From contig CM019066.1 in the NCBI GenBank assembly GCA_009667805.1, positions 326,674,690-326,738,689 on the forward strand: a stretch of 64,000 bases of DNA. Reading direction: 5' to 3'. Under the pieces are notes generated by a model. That model did no database searches. It was not told where the DNA came from and saw only the letters and a program-made list of their open reading frames with translations. Both the position numbers and the translations under genes were made by a program. This document shows, in pieces, positions 44,305 through 53,550 of this stretch. Positions within the stretch are counted from its first letter, which is position 1. Each line of letters begins with the position of its first letter. Origin of the DNA: Leptobrachium leishanense. Lineage: Eukaryota > Chordata > Amphibia > Anura > Megophryidae.

Positions 44305-45003
44305 GGGGGTCAGCAACCTTGTCCCTCCATGTGTTTTGGAACTACATTTCCCTTGATGCTCTGCCAACCACACGAGTAGAAGAGCATCAAAGGAGATGTT
44401 CTAGGAGACCAGAGGCCTGTTCAATACCTCAGCAGCTGCTGAATTGCTGCAGCGCAGCAATTCAGTTTGCTGCAGCAGTGTCGTTGAACCCTTTGGATGC
44501 GAATTTTGAATCCAAAATGGCCAACGATTTCTTAATGAAAAATTCAGATTGTTTTTCGGATCGCTCGGACAAAATATAATAAAGAGAAGCAGTCAGCACA
44601 ATTCCGTTTTGTATGCACACACCACAAATAGTTTTTAATGAATAAACGTTATGTTTACTTCTGAAACAATATATAAATTGAACTGTAATATAGGTCTATG
44701 TGCAGGGGGAAATAAATAAATATTTTGTGCTTTGGTGAACAAAAACCTCAAAATTAACATTGCTGTATGGAATTATTACTTGCTTCGAGGCGGCGGCCAT
44801 CTTGCTGTACGGCATTGTTACTTGCTTCATGGCGGCGGCCACCTTTAAAACATCACACTCAGCATCTCCTCGGGTCGCTGCAAGTGCTAGGTTAGCACTG
44901 CTGAGCGCGGAGCGGTTGAACGGCGTTCAATGGCAAGTTGCTAACTTAGCACTTGCAGCGGCTGAGGTATTGAACAGGCCTCAGGGTTACTGACCCTTGC
45001 TTT
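44305..45003. repeat. Short hAT-like MITE (family M1), split by a family W element
   Basis: The left part GGGTCAGCAACCTTGTCCC and GGAACTACATTTCCCTTGAT and the right end GGTTACTGACCCTTG form one M1 MITE. A 569-bp family W element with CAG duplications (44410-44412, 44982-44984) is inserted near its right end. Confidence 0.7.
44413..44981. mobile_element. Element with 3-bp CAG duplication (family W), 569 bp
   Basis: This is the reverse-oriented second copy of the element at 36762-37328, with the same ends (AGGCCTGTTCAATACCTCAG and complement), nearly the same length and high identity throughout. Both flanks are CAG. The internal GGCGGCGGCCATCTTG and ATGGCGGCGGCCACC segments form the tandem pair. 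There is no ORF with a known domain. Confidence 0.75.
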
Positions 45004-45565
45004 AATGCATCACTCAATGCAATGACACTCCTAGAATAGCACCCTAAATTCAGAAACAAACACAATCTGTAACAATATACAATGTAACAAATCCACAGGG
45101 TGGAAGAAAAATAATTTAGGCTTCTGAGGAGTTCTGAAAGTCAAAATGTCAGCCAGACTGAATTTACAGCAATACTGCATTTCATATCACAAGACTGCTG
45201 ATTAAATCTTTTCTAATAAAAGTAGTGAGAGCTTATTCATTAACAAGCAGGTACAAGTCTGTGGCTGTCTGATGCCTGCACCCGGCTATAAGGAACGGTA
45301 ACATCACTCAGCACCACACGTGAATAGATCCATAACTATACAGCTGCAGCTCCAAGTCCATTACAGAGTTCCAGCTCTAAACACTTATCTGCATGGGATA
45401 ATTTCAGAAATAATAAAAATATATATAAATCTCCAAATCTTGGCTTCCCTTTGCTGTGTGGCAAACAAAAATGGTTTAATAAATATAAAAGGAGCAATTG
45501 GCGGGACTTTATTTTTATCCCTATTACATAGAACAGCAAGTAAATGAAGACAACTCAGCTCCCAG
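45004..45565. other. No recognisable gene or element
   Basis: The A/T-rich DNA has no array or inverted repeat. Short open frames are motif-free. Confidence 0.5.
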
Positions 45566-45568
45566 TAA

Positions 45569-45993
45569 GGCTAGGGTCAGACTGAGGCAGTGCGAACGCG
45601 CGTGCAGGCGCACTTAATTACGGCTGCACTAGCAGCAGATGCCGGGCAATGACGGCCAATATACGATGTACGGTCGCACAAAAGTCCGGCTGCGCAACGC
45701 AAGTGGAAAATGAACGCATTTTTTCGAGAACGTTAAACCACTAGTACTGACGTACAGAGTGCGCTGCGCCCGCTAGCGGCGTGTGTGCGTGAATTGGAGA
45801 CATCAGACGCTGCTAATGTCCGGCCAACATAACGTCCAGATGCAAGAAGTGTTTTATTGATGATCTGTACAAAATCACGGATGAAACTGCGCATAGTATG
45901 ACCGCTATTGCGTATTCCGTGAAAAAATACGTCCATTCTTCGAACGCACATTTTCACGGACAACGTGAAAAATGCGTTAGTCTGACCCTAGCC
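45569..45993. repeat. Harbinger-type MITE (subfamily A), 425 bp
   Basis: GGCTAGGGTCAGAC at the left and GTCTGACCCTAGCC at the right are perfect inverted repeats with TAA on both sides (45566-45568, 45994-45996). It aligns with the copy at 25375 along its length. It is non-coding. Confidence 0.82.
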
Positions 45994-46451
45994 TAAGTGG
46001 AACAACAATTGCGGCACCAATCAGTGCATTTTATCCCAGAGTGTATATACACACACACACCCCAAAACAAATGGTTACAGCAATGTGTAGTTTCGTCCAA
46101 ATATGCCAAAATAAATTCTATACCTTTTTACCAGAATTTAAGGGCTTTTTAAAAGTTTTCATGGAATGTGAGAATTTAACCATTTTGCCTGTGGCTTGCA
46201 AGGCTGATCATCATTCTAGTGCAGACCATGAAGAAGAAAACTTAATGGGTTATTCAGAAAGCACAAAAATGTCAGTTCTGCACACTTCTGTGACCCTCTG
46301 CTTAGTCAATTTACTGCAGGTTTGGTGAAATGGAATCGCCGGAGTGCGCCAAAGACCAACGAACTGTAGAAAATTAAAAATGCAACGGCTATTTTTCTTT
46401 TTTATTATTCAATAAAAGCTTAACAGTACAAGTATAGCAGTGCAATGAAAC

Positions 46452-46657
46452 AATTTATTTGCAAAGTATTTTACCAGGAAGGATACATTGAGATTTCTCT
46501 TGTTTTCAAGTATGTCCTGGGTGGCGAGTATGTACCGTTAGGTGTCTTGCCCAAGGACACTTACTGGAGAGGTGCTCTTGCTGGGATTGAACCCATGTCT
46601 CCACAGGCTCTCTCCACGCAGAGCAGTGGTGTTACCTCTACTCCACCCAGCCGGTGT
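46452..46657 (-). mobile_element. V-SINE-like tRNA-derived SINE
   Basis: On the minus strand the order is a tRNA-like head with the pol III B box GGTTCAATCCC (46583-46593), a central block GTGTCCTTGGGCAAGACACC (46541-46560) that matches the conserved core of vertebrate V-SINEs, and a 3' tail shared with the LINE at 786-1420. Such SINEs are transcribed by RNA polymerase III and mobilised by the LINE whose tail they mimic. About 206 bp is a normal length. Target duplications are not readable. Confidence 0.8.
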
Positions 46658-46712
46658 TTTCATAACGATGATTCAAGAACAGTAACAATCTTTATCCAAC
46701 AATGAGTTATAG

Positions 46713-46850
46713 CCGGCCTCAAAATTTCCACTCGCCTGCTCGCATTTGGCGAGTGGAAATTACATGAGTGGGAATGCAGAGGCAGGGCGGGATAAAGGGT
46801 TAGGTGGGGCAACTAGTGGCGAGTAACTCTTAGGGCTCAAAATTTCAAGT
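46713..46850. repeat. hAT-like MITE with a flipped terminal segment
   Basis: The left end GGCCTCAAAATTTCCACTCG and GGCGAGTGGAAATT match the hAT copies at 20928 and 38773. At the right, the expected ...GACTTGAAATTTTGAGCCC is present in inverse orientation as GGGCTCAAAATTTCAAGTCC directly after GAGTAACTCTTA. It is a 138-bp deletion derivative. Confidence 0.6.
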
Positions 46851-47664
46851 CCCAGAATTATAGTCATTAAAACAGATCGTCAATGACAATTGCACTATAA
46901 GTATACATTAAAAAAATAGGAATGGATGCAACAGAACACGTGACTGCTAGATCAAGTGGGTCCACCGGGCCACCACTCTATAGGGGCTGTCTGAAAAACT
47001 AACAATGCTGGTCGAGCAACCAACTACCCAGCAGGTCGTACACAGGGGGGGGGGGGGTTATCAGAGCAAATTCCAATGCAGAAAGTCAGCAAGGATAGAA
47101 AGCACAGAGTGAAAGAGACCAGACACACAAGAGTACAGGAGGGGAGGGGGATACATGGGAGGACGGCAGGGAGCAGAACCTAGCCCCAAGCCCCTCTCGC
47201 ACCTGCAGGGCCCGGCCCTCTGAGGAGGACAAACCTCTGCCAGTAAAACCACTTCCGCAGGTGCTCTGCTATTTTTCTAATAGGTGTTTTTAAACCAATA
47301 AATAAATGGTCCTTTAAAAAAAATATGGTCCGTTACAGAAAGAAAAAAGGTATTCAAAAAAAATAAAGACTTTACGGTAGAAATGAAAAGAATAAACAGT
47401 TGAATAAGAACAATAATGTTTTACATTGAATCCTATGGGATTTGCCCGTTTAAAGAGGTCAAATCGGATCTCTGAAAATCAGGGCATTTCGTTATGCTCT
47501 GAACAGATTAACCATTTGTTCACTATGGGACAATTATGCAGCTGCCGAATTGCAGCGAACTGCACCGTATGTCGCTGTCAATGCACCTGTATTTGGCGAA
47601 TTGCCCCGAAATGGAGAAATTCACCGTTCAGTGCAATTCGGAGGTTAGTGAATAACCCGTTTGG

Positions 47665-49620
47665 TGTAAATTTGCGACGCATAATATTTTGCTGCACCAA
47701 AAGATTCATGTGTAAAACCGTAGCATGACAAACATGCCCCCACGGTATATTTAGACAGGCTGGAGTGAAGGACCACAAAAGGATATTTATAGTTCTAGTG
47801 ATGAGGATATAAACAGATGTGCGTGCCAATGTTTGGGGTGTTTAGTTTTACCCCAAACGTAGAAACCCGCCGGTTTGTGGCATTCTAAAATAGGAAACGT
47901 GTGTGTGTATTCGTGTTGCAAAGGAAGATTTCCAATCTTGCTGTATAAGCACATACACAAAGATCTGCATCAGGCCTAGCTCACAAACACCCAACAGATG
48001 TTAAAAGGTTTAAAATAAAAATAAAAAATGGATTTAATGCAAAATCTTCAGCTGCTGCACTGGAAGGGCTTCTTTTAAATGTTTTTTATGGATTATTTCA
48101 ATGCTTATTATGTCCATAAGAATCAGGTAAAGCAAAGTGTTCAGCACTAGCGATGTAAAATATTCCAGAAATGTCTGATGTTTAATGGCATGCAAACATA
48201 CGCCCGCTAGAAGTCTGAGGAAGCCCTAAAGAAATGGATATATGATGTATGGCGCTCCTACGCAAACGCCGAGGAGACTAATTATATTAGATGTGTGATA
48301 GCAAATAGCTGGATTCTGACTGCAGTCTCATTGCGCAGCAAAGGAGCAGGCATTTAATTCTACTTGACAGGAATAAATCCAGGCAGTATATTGGGATCTG
48401 CCCATAGATTACTGCAAAGGGCTTGGCTTTAAACCTAGTAAGCCCTCCCGAGTCACTAGGCGGATCCATTGCTAAAATCACCATTCGAATGGAATGGGGG
48501 GGGGGGTCCAGTGGCCCTCAAGTGACAGTAATAATAGCCTAGATAGAGGGGGAATTAGGTAAGGCATGGGAAAACCCTGCGTATAATGGAATGGGAAGGA
48601 AAAGGAGCCTCATTAAAAGGGGTTTCTGTCCTCCCATATACCCTCCTCCAACCAGGAGACTCTGGATCCTGTGCCATCGCCACGTTTAACCCACTGACTG
48701 CCAGGACGTTGGAACCAATACTTGGCAGACTGACACACTATGGTGGCTGGGGGAGATCCTCATGTCTGCTTTGGAATAACCAGAGACCACAACAAATGAC
48801 ACGGGGATCCTGCAGATCAACTGGTATTTCCCATCCATTGCTCAGTATACAATGTAGCATCACAGAGATGAGCGAGTGAAAGGGTCCCTGTTCTTTCACA
48901 AGGATTGCCAGATATCATGGACCAAAGTGCTAAATGATGCACAAGCAAACCGAGCACCACAACAAAAGGCAAAAAAATTAAAAATCACACTACAAAAAAA
49001 GGTTTGTAATCTCTATTATTCCTATCCACTGGCTTTTTATTTAAGCATCGGGAACGATGGAAATTATTACCTAGGGGGTGGAGTGTGGATTCTGATCACA
49101 TCTCCCACAGCAGAAAAATAAACATGTCACATAGGACTGTAGTAAAATCGACACACTGCAAAGGCAGTCCTTTCTTGGTGCAGACACAGCATGTCTACTT
49201 TCTCTGCTGTATACTGACAGCGGTATCATGCCACAGCATGGGAACACCAGCCTCCGCACAGCCAGGAATCCCCCCCCCCCCAAAGGCTTCCTAAAACGCA
49301 CAGAAGAGTATATGCTATACACAAATAGGCACCATAAAGATTCCAAAAGGTGGATTTATTGCTGCCATATATTTGTCCGAGACATGATCTATTCCCGAGA
49401 TAAATTGTGTTCATGAATATAAAAACACAAAAGATACTTTTCTTACATATATTTATCCTGAGGCATTAGGTTTTCACATCAAGAATATCAGCAAATAGAG
49501 GTCTGAGACCGATTATAATTTGAGAGATCGGCTCCAATAGTGGCCTAACCATAATAAACCCCCCCCCCAATTCTTGTTATGTAAATACATCAGTTCTTTA
49601 AATTTATACACACATTAAAT
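47665..49620. other. No recognisable gene or element
   Basis: G/C runs at 48496-48506, 49269-49280 and 49559-49568 and motif-free open frames are all that is visible. No tandem array is present. Confidence 0.45.
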
Positions 49621-49629
49621 TTGCTATGC

Positions 49630-49860
49630 CGTGCTAGTCCAGATGTCAAAATCAGTATAGCAGTGAGAAGGGATCCTTTTTTTATTGGACTAAGACAAGC
49701 GTTTGAGAGCGCACCCCTCTTCCTCAGCTCTTTAATAGAAACTGTTATTTTGGTCAGTTTAGAATCAAGACCTGAGGAAGAGGGGTGCGCTCCCGAAAGC
49801 TTGTCTTTTAAAGGTTTGTCCAATAAAAACAGAAATCACTACGGACTACTATACTCTGTG
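49630..49860 (+). mobile_element. Penelope-like remnant with inverted hammerhead arms
   Basis: Two copies of a roughly 50-60-bp segment face each other: 49676-49727 (minus) and 49771-49829 (plus). The plus copy has CTGAGGAAGAGGGG, GCGCTCCCGAAAGCTTGTC and TCCAATAAAA. The outer sequence GTGCTAGTCCAGATGTC resembles a Penelope terminus. Opposed terminal repeats are typical of Penelope-like insertions. No coding region is left. Confidence 0.55.
49771..49805 (+). ncRNA. Hammerhead-ribozyme-like core
   Basis: CTGAGGA, a stem-loop AGAGGGGTGCGCTCCC and GAAA followed by GCTTGTC are in hammerhead order. In the opposed copy (49693-49730, minus strand) the GAAA box has changed to TCAAA, so only this arm could be active. 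Confidence 0.5.
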
Positions 49861-50094
49861 TGATATGTGAGAGATAGATATATATATATATATATATATA
49901 CATATATACACACACACACACCTATACCTGATATATTTTTCCCAGGGCAATCTGTATACACACACATCTACTCATATTACATACACCTCTATTCCTGATA
50001 CATGTGCACACAGATGAGGACCTCTATTCCTGAGGCATCATATATATCCTTGATTATATATAAAGAGAAGTAGATAGTGGCGGCACTCAGAAAT
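49861..50094. repeat. (TA)n and (CA)n simple repeats
   Basis: (TA)n at 49877-49905 leads into (CA)n at 49909-49920, followed by ATACACAC and CCTATTCCTGA-like words repeated at irregular spacing to 50050. It is low-complexity DNA. Confidence 0.7.
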
Positions 50095-50215
50095 TTTAAC
50101 AAAAAAAAAAAAAAACAAAAAAAAAACAACATTTTATTGAGCCATAGTTAAAATAGGACCAACGTTTCGGCTCGCACAGGAGCCATTTTCAAGGTAATTT
50201 AATATAACTTGAATT
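50095..50215 (-). mobile_element. Penelope-like 3' fragment with hammerhead-like core
   Basis: Read on the minus strand: TTGAAAATGGCTCCTGTGCG, AGCCGAAACGTTGGTCC, TTTTAACTATGGCTCAATAAA and an A/T-rich end. The GCCGAAACGTTGGTC word is widespread in Penelope-like elements. The CTGANGA box appears as CTTGAAAA, so the ribozyme is degenerate. Boundaries are approximate. Confidence 0.5.
50156..50195 (-). ncRNA. Degenerate hammerhead-like core
   Basis: A 5-bp stem GGCTC/GAGCC with loop CTGTGC precedes GAAACGTTGGTCC, but the upstream box is CTTGAAAAT rather than CTGANGA. It is probably inactive. Confidence 0.4.
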
Positions 50216-50229
50216 ATATATATATATAT

Positions 50230-50373
50230 GTTTCAGGAAAATGTATATTCGGAATAGAAGTGTGTTTGTGTATATAATGCCTCAGAAGAAATGTGTGTGT
50301 ATATATTATATATATAATATAAAAATAATACACACAAACACACTTCTATTCCGAATATACATTTTCCTGAAAC
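50230..50373. repeat. Inverted repeat with 43-bp perfect arms
   Basis: Arms 50230-50272 and 50331-50373 are exact complements as far as I can read (GTTTCAGGAAAATGTATATT... and its complement), separated by about 58 bp of (TG)n/(TA)n-rich DNA. (TA)n and (CA)n tracts lie outside. It is possibly a small foldback element or a hairpin-mediated duplication. Confidence 0.75.
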
Positions 50374-50375
50374 AC

Positions 50376-50409
<34 letters not shown>

Positions 50410-50684
50410 CCCTATTCTTGATATATGTGGGAGAAGCAGCCATGGCTGCAGGCAGGGCCCTCCTCGCCATCTGTGTGTGGTGCCCCTCTGTGCCTGCATG
50501 TGGGGGCTGCAGAGCATGTGGCACTTCCTACATGGCAGGAGGATTCTCTGTCAGGCAGGCAGCCCCCTGTGTTATGGCGGTGCTGCCCGTCGGAGAGGCG
50601 GTCACGGGCCGGCTGGTAGTCGGGGGTGCAGTCAGGAGGCCACATAGGGCCGGGTAGATATATATATATATTCAGCCCAGCGCC
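50374..50684. other. (CA)n tract and unassigned GC-rich sequence
   Basis: A (AC)n tract covers 50386-50409. The following GC-rich sequence to 50640 contains short frames on both strands without motif. It could be the first intron side of a gene starting in the adjacent CpG-rich block, but there is no direct evidence. Confidence 0.35.
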
Positions 50685-51200
50685 TCCCTCCCGCAATGCG
50701 GCCTCGCGCAAAACCCCCGCAGCCCTCTCTCACCATGGCGGCGGGCAGGGGCTGGCAGTGCTGCCGTCTGTCTGGAAGCCGGTGCTGACAGCGAGGTACA
50801 GGGCGCTGCTCGGAGCTGACGGACTGCTCTACACTGAGCCGCAGCCTCGGAGAAGGGACGGGGAAGAGCGAGCGGCCACGGCGGGGTGGGAAAAGGTGGG
50901 GCGCTGCCGAGCAGAAGGCGGGGCTTCCTGAGGACCGCAGCAGCCCCCTCCCCCCCCTCGCGTCTTCCTATAGCCAACGCGCTCACGTCATCCTAGGTTT
51001 CCCCGTGCGCCGAGTGGTAAACACTAAAGATGAACTCTGAAAATCCTGTTGTCCGCGCTCTATTAGCAGGCTGCGGTGGTAGAATCCGACCGTGCGAGGA
51101 CCCTACAGCGCTTTTAGCTCGCTAGGAACTCGGAGACTGGGCCACTCCCTCCACGGAGAAAAGGATAGGCGGCGGCGCCATCATTGTTGAGGGAAATTCT
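50685..51200 (-). promoter_or_regulatory. CpG-rich candidate promoter
   Basis: The block has many CpG dinucleotides in a window otherwise CpG-poor outside MITEs. It contains a Sp1-like box GGCGGGGC (50918-50925), a CRE-like TCACGTCA (50983-50990) and a CCAAT-like GCCAAC (50973-50978). It carries none of the repeat families identified here. Transcription toward lower coordinates is suggested by the candidate first exon at 50734-50900; divergent transcription is possible. All of this is composition- and motif-level evidence. Confidence 0.45.
50734..50900 (-). other. Candidate first exon ending in an initiator ATG
   Basis: On the minus strand GCCGCC precedes ATG (50736-50734) and GTGAGAG follows immediately, so a strong Kozak start is joined to a splice-donor-like sequence. 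Some vertebrate genes have exactly this design, with only the ATG in exon 1. The plus strand at the same place reads CACCATGGCGGCGGGC but its frame stops after 17 codons. The gene cannot be named and I find no downstream exon that I recognise. The 5' limit is arbitrary. Confidence 0.3.
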
Positions 51201-51393
51201 TGGGATTGGAATTACAGGGAGAGGCTGTTTTATCACACAGTGAGCAGCATTTTCGCTCTTCCTCTCAAATGTGCACTAAAAGAACAGTGTGCGGTGTGGT
51301 TTCTGTGAGTTTTGGTATTAATTAGTTGCTGAGTGTCTGGGTAGCTGAGGTGGCTTTTCAATAGGCGGACACACTTTCTATGGTAGGCACCTA

Positions 51394-51515
51394 AGCAGGG
51401 ATCTCAGATGTTTGTGCACTGCAGCTCCCATTAATCTCTTGCCATCTATTGCATTTAAGGAATGCAGGGAATTGTAGGCAGTCAGTATCTGGGCGGCCAG
51501 AGAATGAGATCCCTA
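51394..51515. repeat. Short hAT-like MITE (family M1), decayed
   Basis: AGGGATCTCAGATGTTTGTG, CTGCAGCTCCCATTAATC, GGGAATTGTAGGCAGTCAG and AGAATGAGATCCCTAACC follow the M1 order with inverted ends GGGATCTCA / TGAGATCCC. Confidence 0.6.
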
Positions 51516-51650
51516 ACCTACATTATTTCTGGGGCACAATTAGAGAACCCCTTCCCAATGTCATTAAGTTTTTCCAGCTTGCACTGCTTTATCATTGGAG
51601 ACATAAATGTTTATGCCAGTGGAATAACAGTGCTTTCAGGGTCTGGGAGG

Positions 51651-51898
51651 GCCACACGGTGTAGCGCCCGCACTAGTTGCACGCGCTACACCGGAGGTGC
51701 TTTCAGCCTCCCCGTCAAAAAGCAACGAGGGACGTAGGACGGGGCTACAAAGCGCAATCCTCCATAGGAGGATCGAGCTTTGCGGCGCTGAGCACTAACT
51801 GCACAGAGCGAGGTGGCCACACGAGCCTCAGAGTGGAAGGAACATCCACTCTCACTGACGTTCCTTCTGCTCTCAAAAACGCTTGTGTGACTGCAGCC
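51651..51898. repeat. Harbinger-type MITE (subfamily C)
   Basis: The block TCCTCCATAGGAGGATCGAG, GCGAGGTGGCCACACGAG and GGAAGGAACATCC are shared with copies at 1753 and 33113. The right end CTTGTGTGACTGCAGCC is followed by TAA. The left end is degenerate. Confidence 0.62.
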
Positions 51899-51923
51899 TA
51901 AAGAAACACCCCCGATAAAATCG

Positions 51924-52116
51924 CCGCCACCGGTGTTCTTCTCCCTACGAGGCGAGCGGCAGCTGTCATGATGCAGCTTGGCCGGTCGCCTGGGATGGGA
52001 ACCACGTGACCAGCGCGCGAGAACGCGGCTACGCGGCTGGTCAGGTGGTTCCCAGCGAGCAGCCAAGCTGCATCATGCCAGCGGCCGCTCGCCTAGTAGG
52101 GAGAAGCACGCCGGCG
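51924..52116. repeat. Long imperfect GC-rich palindrome
   Basis: Arms of about 85 bp pair across the centre near 52020: CTTCTCCCTACGAGGCGAGC with GCTCGCCTAGTAGGGAGAAG, CATGATGCAGCTTGGC with GCCAAGCTGCATCATG, and GGGAACCACGTGACCAGC with GCTGGTCAGGTGGTTCCC. It may be the left half of a foldback element that also includes the adjacent minisatellite. Confidence 0.75.
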
Positions 52117-52149
52117 GATACGCGGGGCCTGGCAGTGGCAGCAGAGGAG

Positions 52150-52395
52150 GTGTGAGCTGGGGGCAATATATATATCCATGTGAGCTGGGGGCAAATATAT
52201 CCATGTGAGCTGGGGGCAAATATATATATCCATGTGAGCTGGGGGCAATATATATATATCCATGTGAGCTGGGGGCAATATATATATCCATGTGAGCTGG
52301 GGGCAAATATATCCATGTGAGCTGGGGGCAAATATATCCATGTGAGCTGGGGACAAATATATATATCCATGTGAGCTGGGGGCAATATATATCCA
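52150..52395. repeat. Minisatellite, nine units of about 22-30 bp
   Basis: The unit is GTGAGCTGGGGGCAA plus a variable (TA)n and TCCAT; nine copies of GTGAGCTGGGG are present. Unit length varies with the TA count. Open frames in three minus-strand frames are a by-product of the repeat. The sequence to about 52490 ends CTGGATCCGCCCCTG, which resembles a hAT-type end. Confidence 0.9.
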
Positions 52396-52499
52396 CCTGT
52401 CACTGCAAACCCAACACCAGCTCTTGGCCAAAACTGGTAGAACGCCCCCCCCCCACGAAACCTGTGTCTGGATCCGCCCCTGATTTTTAGGGTAGGAAC

Positions 52500-53385
52500 A
52501 TGCGTACGTTTGCATGCAAGTTACACAGCGCCTGTACACAGTGATGGATTGGGCCTTGTCTGCAGTCTCCCAGAATGCTTACTGCTGCGCTTGGAGACAG
52601 GAAAGTGTTCAGGTGGGTAGAGTGTCCCTTTAATGCAGGTGTCAGCGACCTTGGCCCTCCAGGGGCCATATTACATTCATAATGCTAAGGTTAGCTCTCA
52701 CGTGTTTGAGAGTTAACATTAGCTCAGGTTGCCCAAGCGCAGACGGACCATATTACATTCTGAACGCTAACGGGTTAAAAAAAAACAGCGATTCGGATCT
52801 TGCTCTTTTCAGCACGAGGTTACTGTACTTTGCGCTTCCTATGCTTAACATGGGCAGTGCAAAGTGTTAATTAGCGTTTGGATTACAAGTCCTAACGCTA
52901 GTTTCCGTCCCGCTGCAGTTAACTGAAAAGTTACCCACAGCTAGGACCTGGTGCTAACTGATCCCACTTCTGCAAAATCAGTCAGCACAAGCTAAATAAA
53001 AAACAGTAAAAATTACCTACTCACCTCCCATCCCACAGCGAGAACAGCGACTCGATCCCTTCTTCTGACCACTGGGAGCAGAGAGAGACAGGGGGGGGAA
53101 ATTACTCCAACGAACTGCCGGATCTCGCAAGGCAAGATCCTGCAGGTCATGTGACCTGTCAGAGGAAGCCTCAATGGAGTCCTATGGACTCCGTGGAGGG
53201 GTTGCTCGCGGCAACGCTTTGCACTGTCGCAAGCATCCCGAAGCTTAGCACAGCATTACCGTGCAGGCTGCTGGATTAGTGCCTGCACCATAATATCACT
53301 CTAAAACAGGGACACTGAGGAGAAACCTGCAGGTGCAGTATTTCCTGCTTAGCGTCCCCGTTTTAGTGTGATGAATGTAATAGTG
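52500..53385. other. No gene; T2-like end and unassigned DNA
   Basis: GTAGAGTGTCCCTTTAA at 52618-52634 resembles a Kolobok/T2 end, and CAGGTGTCAGCGACCTTGGC at 52638 starts a truncated M1 MITE. The remainder to 53385 is unassigned. Confidence 0.45.
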
Positions 53386-53387
53386 AC

Positions 53388-53508
53388 CCAGATGTTTTGC
53401 AACTAAATCTTCCATGATGCTCAGCCACTCATCCCGTTCGTGGAGATTCATGGGAAATGTAGTTCCAAAACATCAGGACGGCCAAGGTTGCTTATCCCTG
53501 CTATAAAG
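53388..53508. repeat. Short hAT-like MITE (family M1)
   Basis: TGTTTTGCAACTAAATCTTC, CATGATGCTCAGCCACTC and the complementary GGGAAATGTAGTTCCAAAAC, with end GGCCAAGGTTGCTTATCCC, identify an M1 copy with a foldback structure. Confidence 0.65.
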
Positions 53509-53550
53509 AGTCAGTATAGGTACTATGACCAGTCAATGTAATAGGAATTC

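Larger units (their letters stand above)
46245..47662. repeat. MITE of the 'TATTCAC' family (F), expanded by nested insertions
   Basis: GGGTTATTCAGAAAGCAC at the left and GGTTAGTGAATAACCC at the right are the ends. Family blocks occur in between (GAAATGGAATCGCCG; ACTGCACCGTATGTCGC). A SINE (46452-46657) and a hAT-like element (46713-46850) lie inside, which explains the unusual length. The G run at 47047-47057 and the C-rich stretch at 47140-47220 are of unknown origin. Confidence 0.5.

Noticed and set aside
46583..46640. Possible tRNA gene (B box GGTTCAATCCC)
   Set aside because: The tRNA-like head has no acceptor pairing and runs into a SINE core and LINE tail, so it is a SINE.
50735..50788. 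Plus-strand start ATGGCGGCGGGCAGG as a coding exon
   Set aside because: The frame stops after 17 codons and the alternative minus-strand start with a donor fits better; neither is proven.
52150..52395. CRISPR-like repeat-spacer array
   Set aside because: Spacers are TA simple repeats of varying length, not unique sequence, and the genome is eukaryotic.
52041..52539. Three overlapping minus-strand frames repeating a short peptide with MDI and PQLTW
   Set aside because: They are translations of the nine-unit minisatellite in all three frames.
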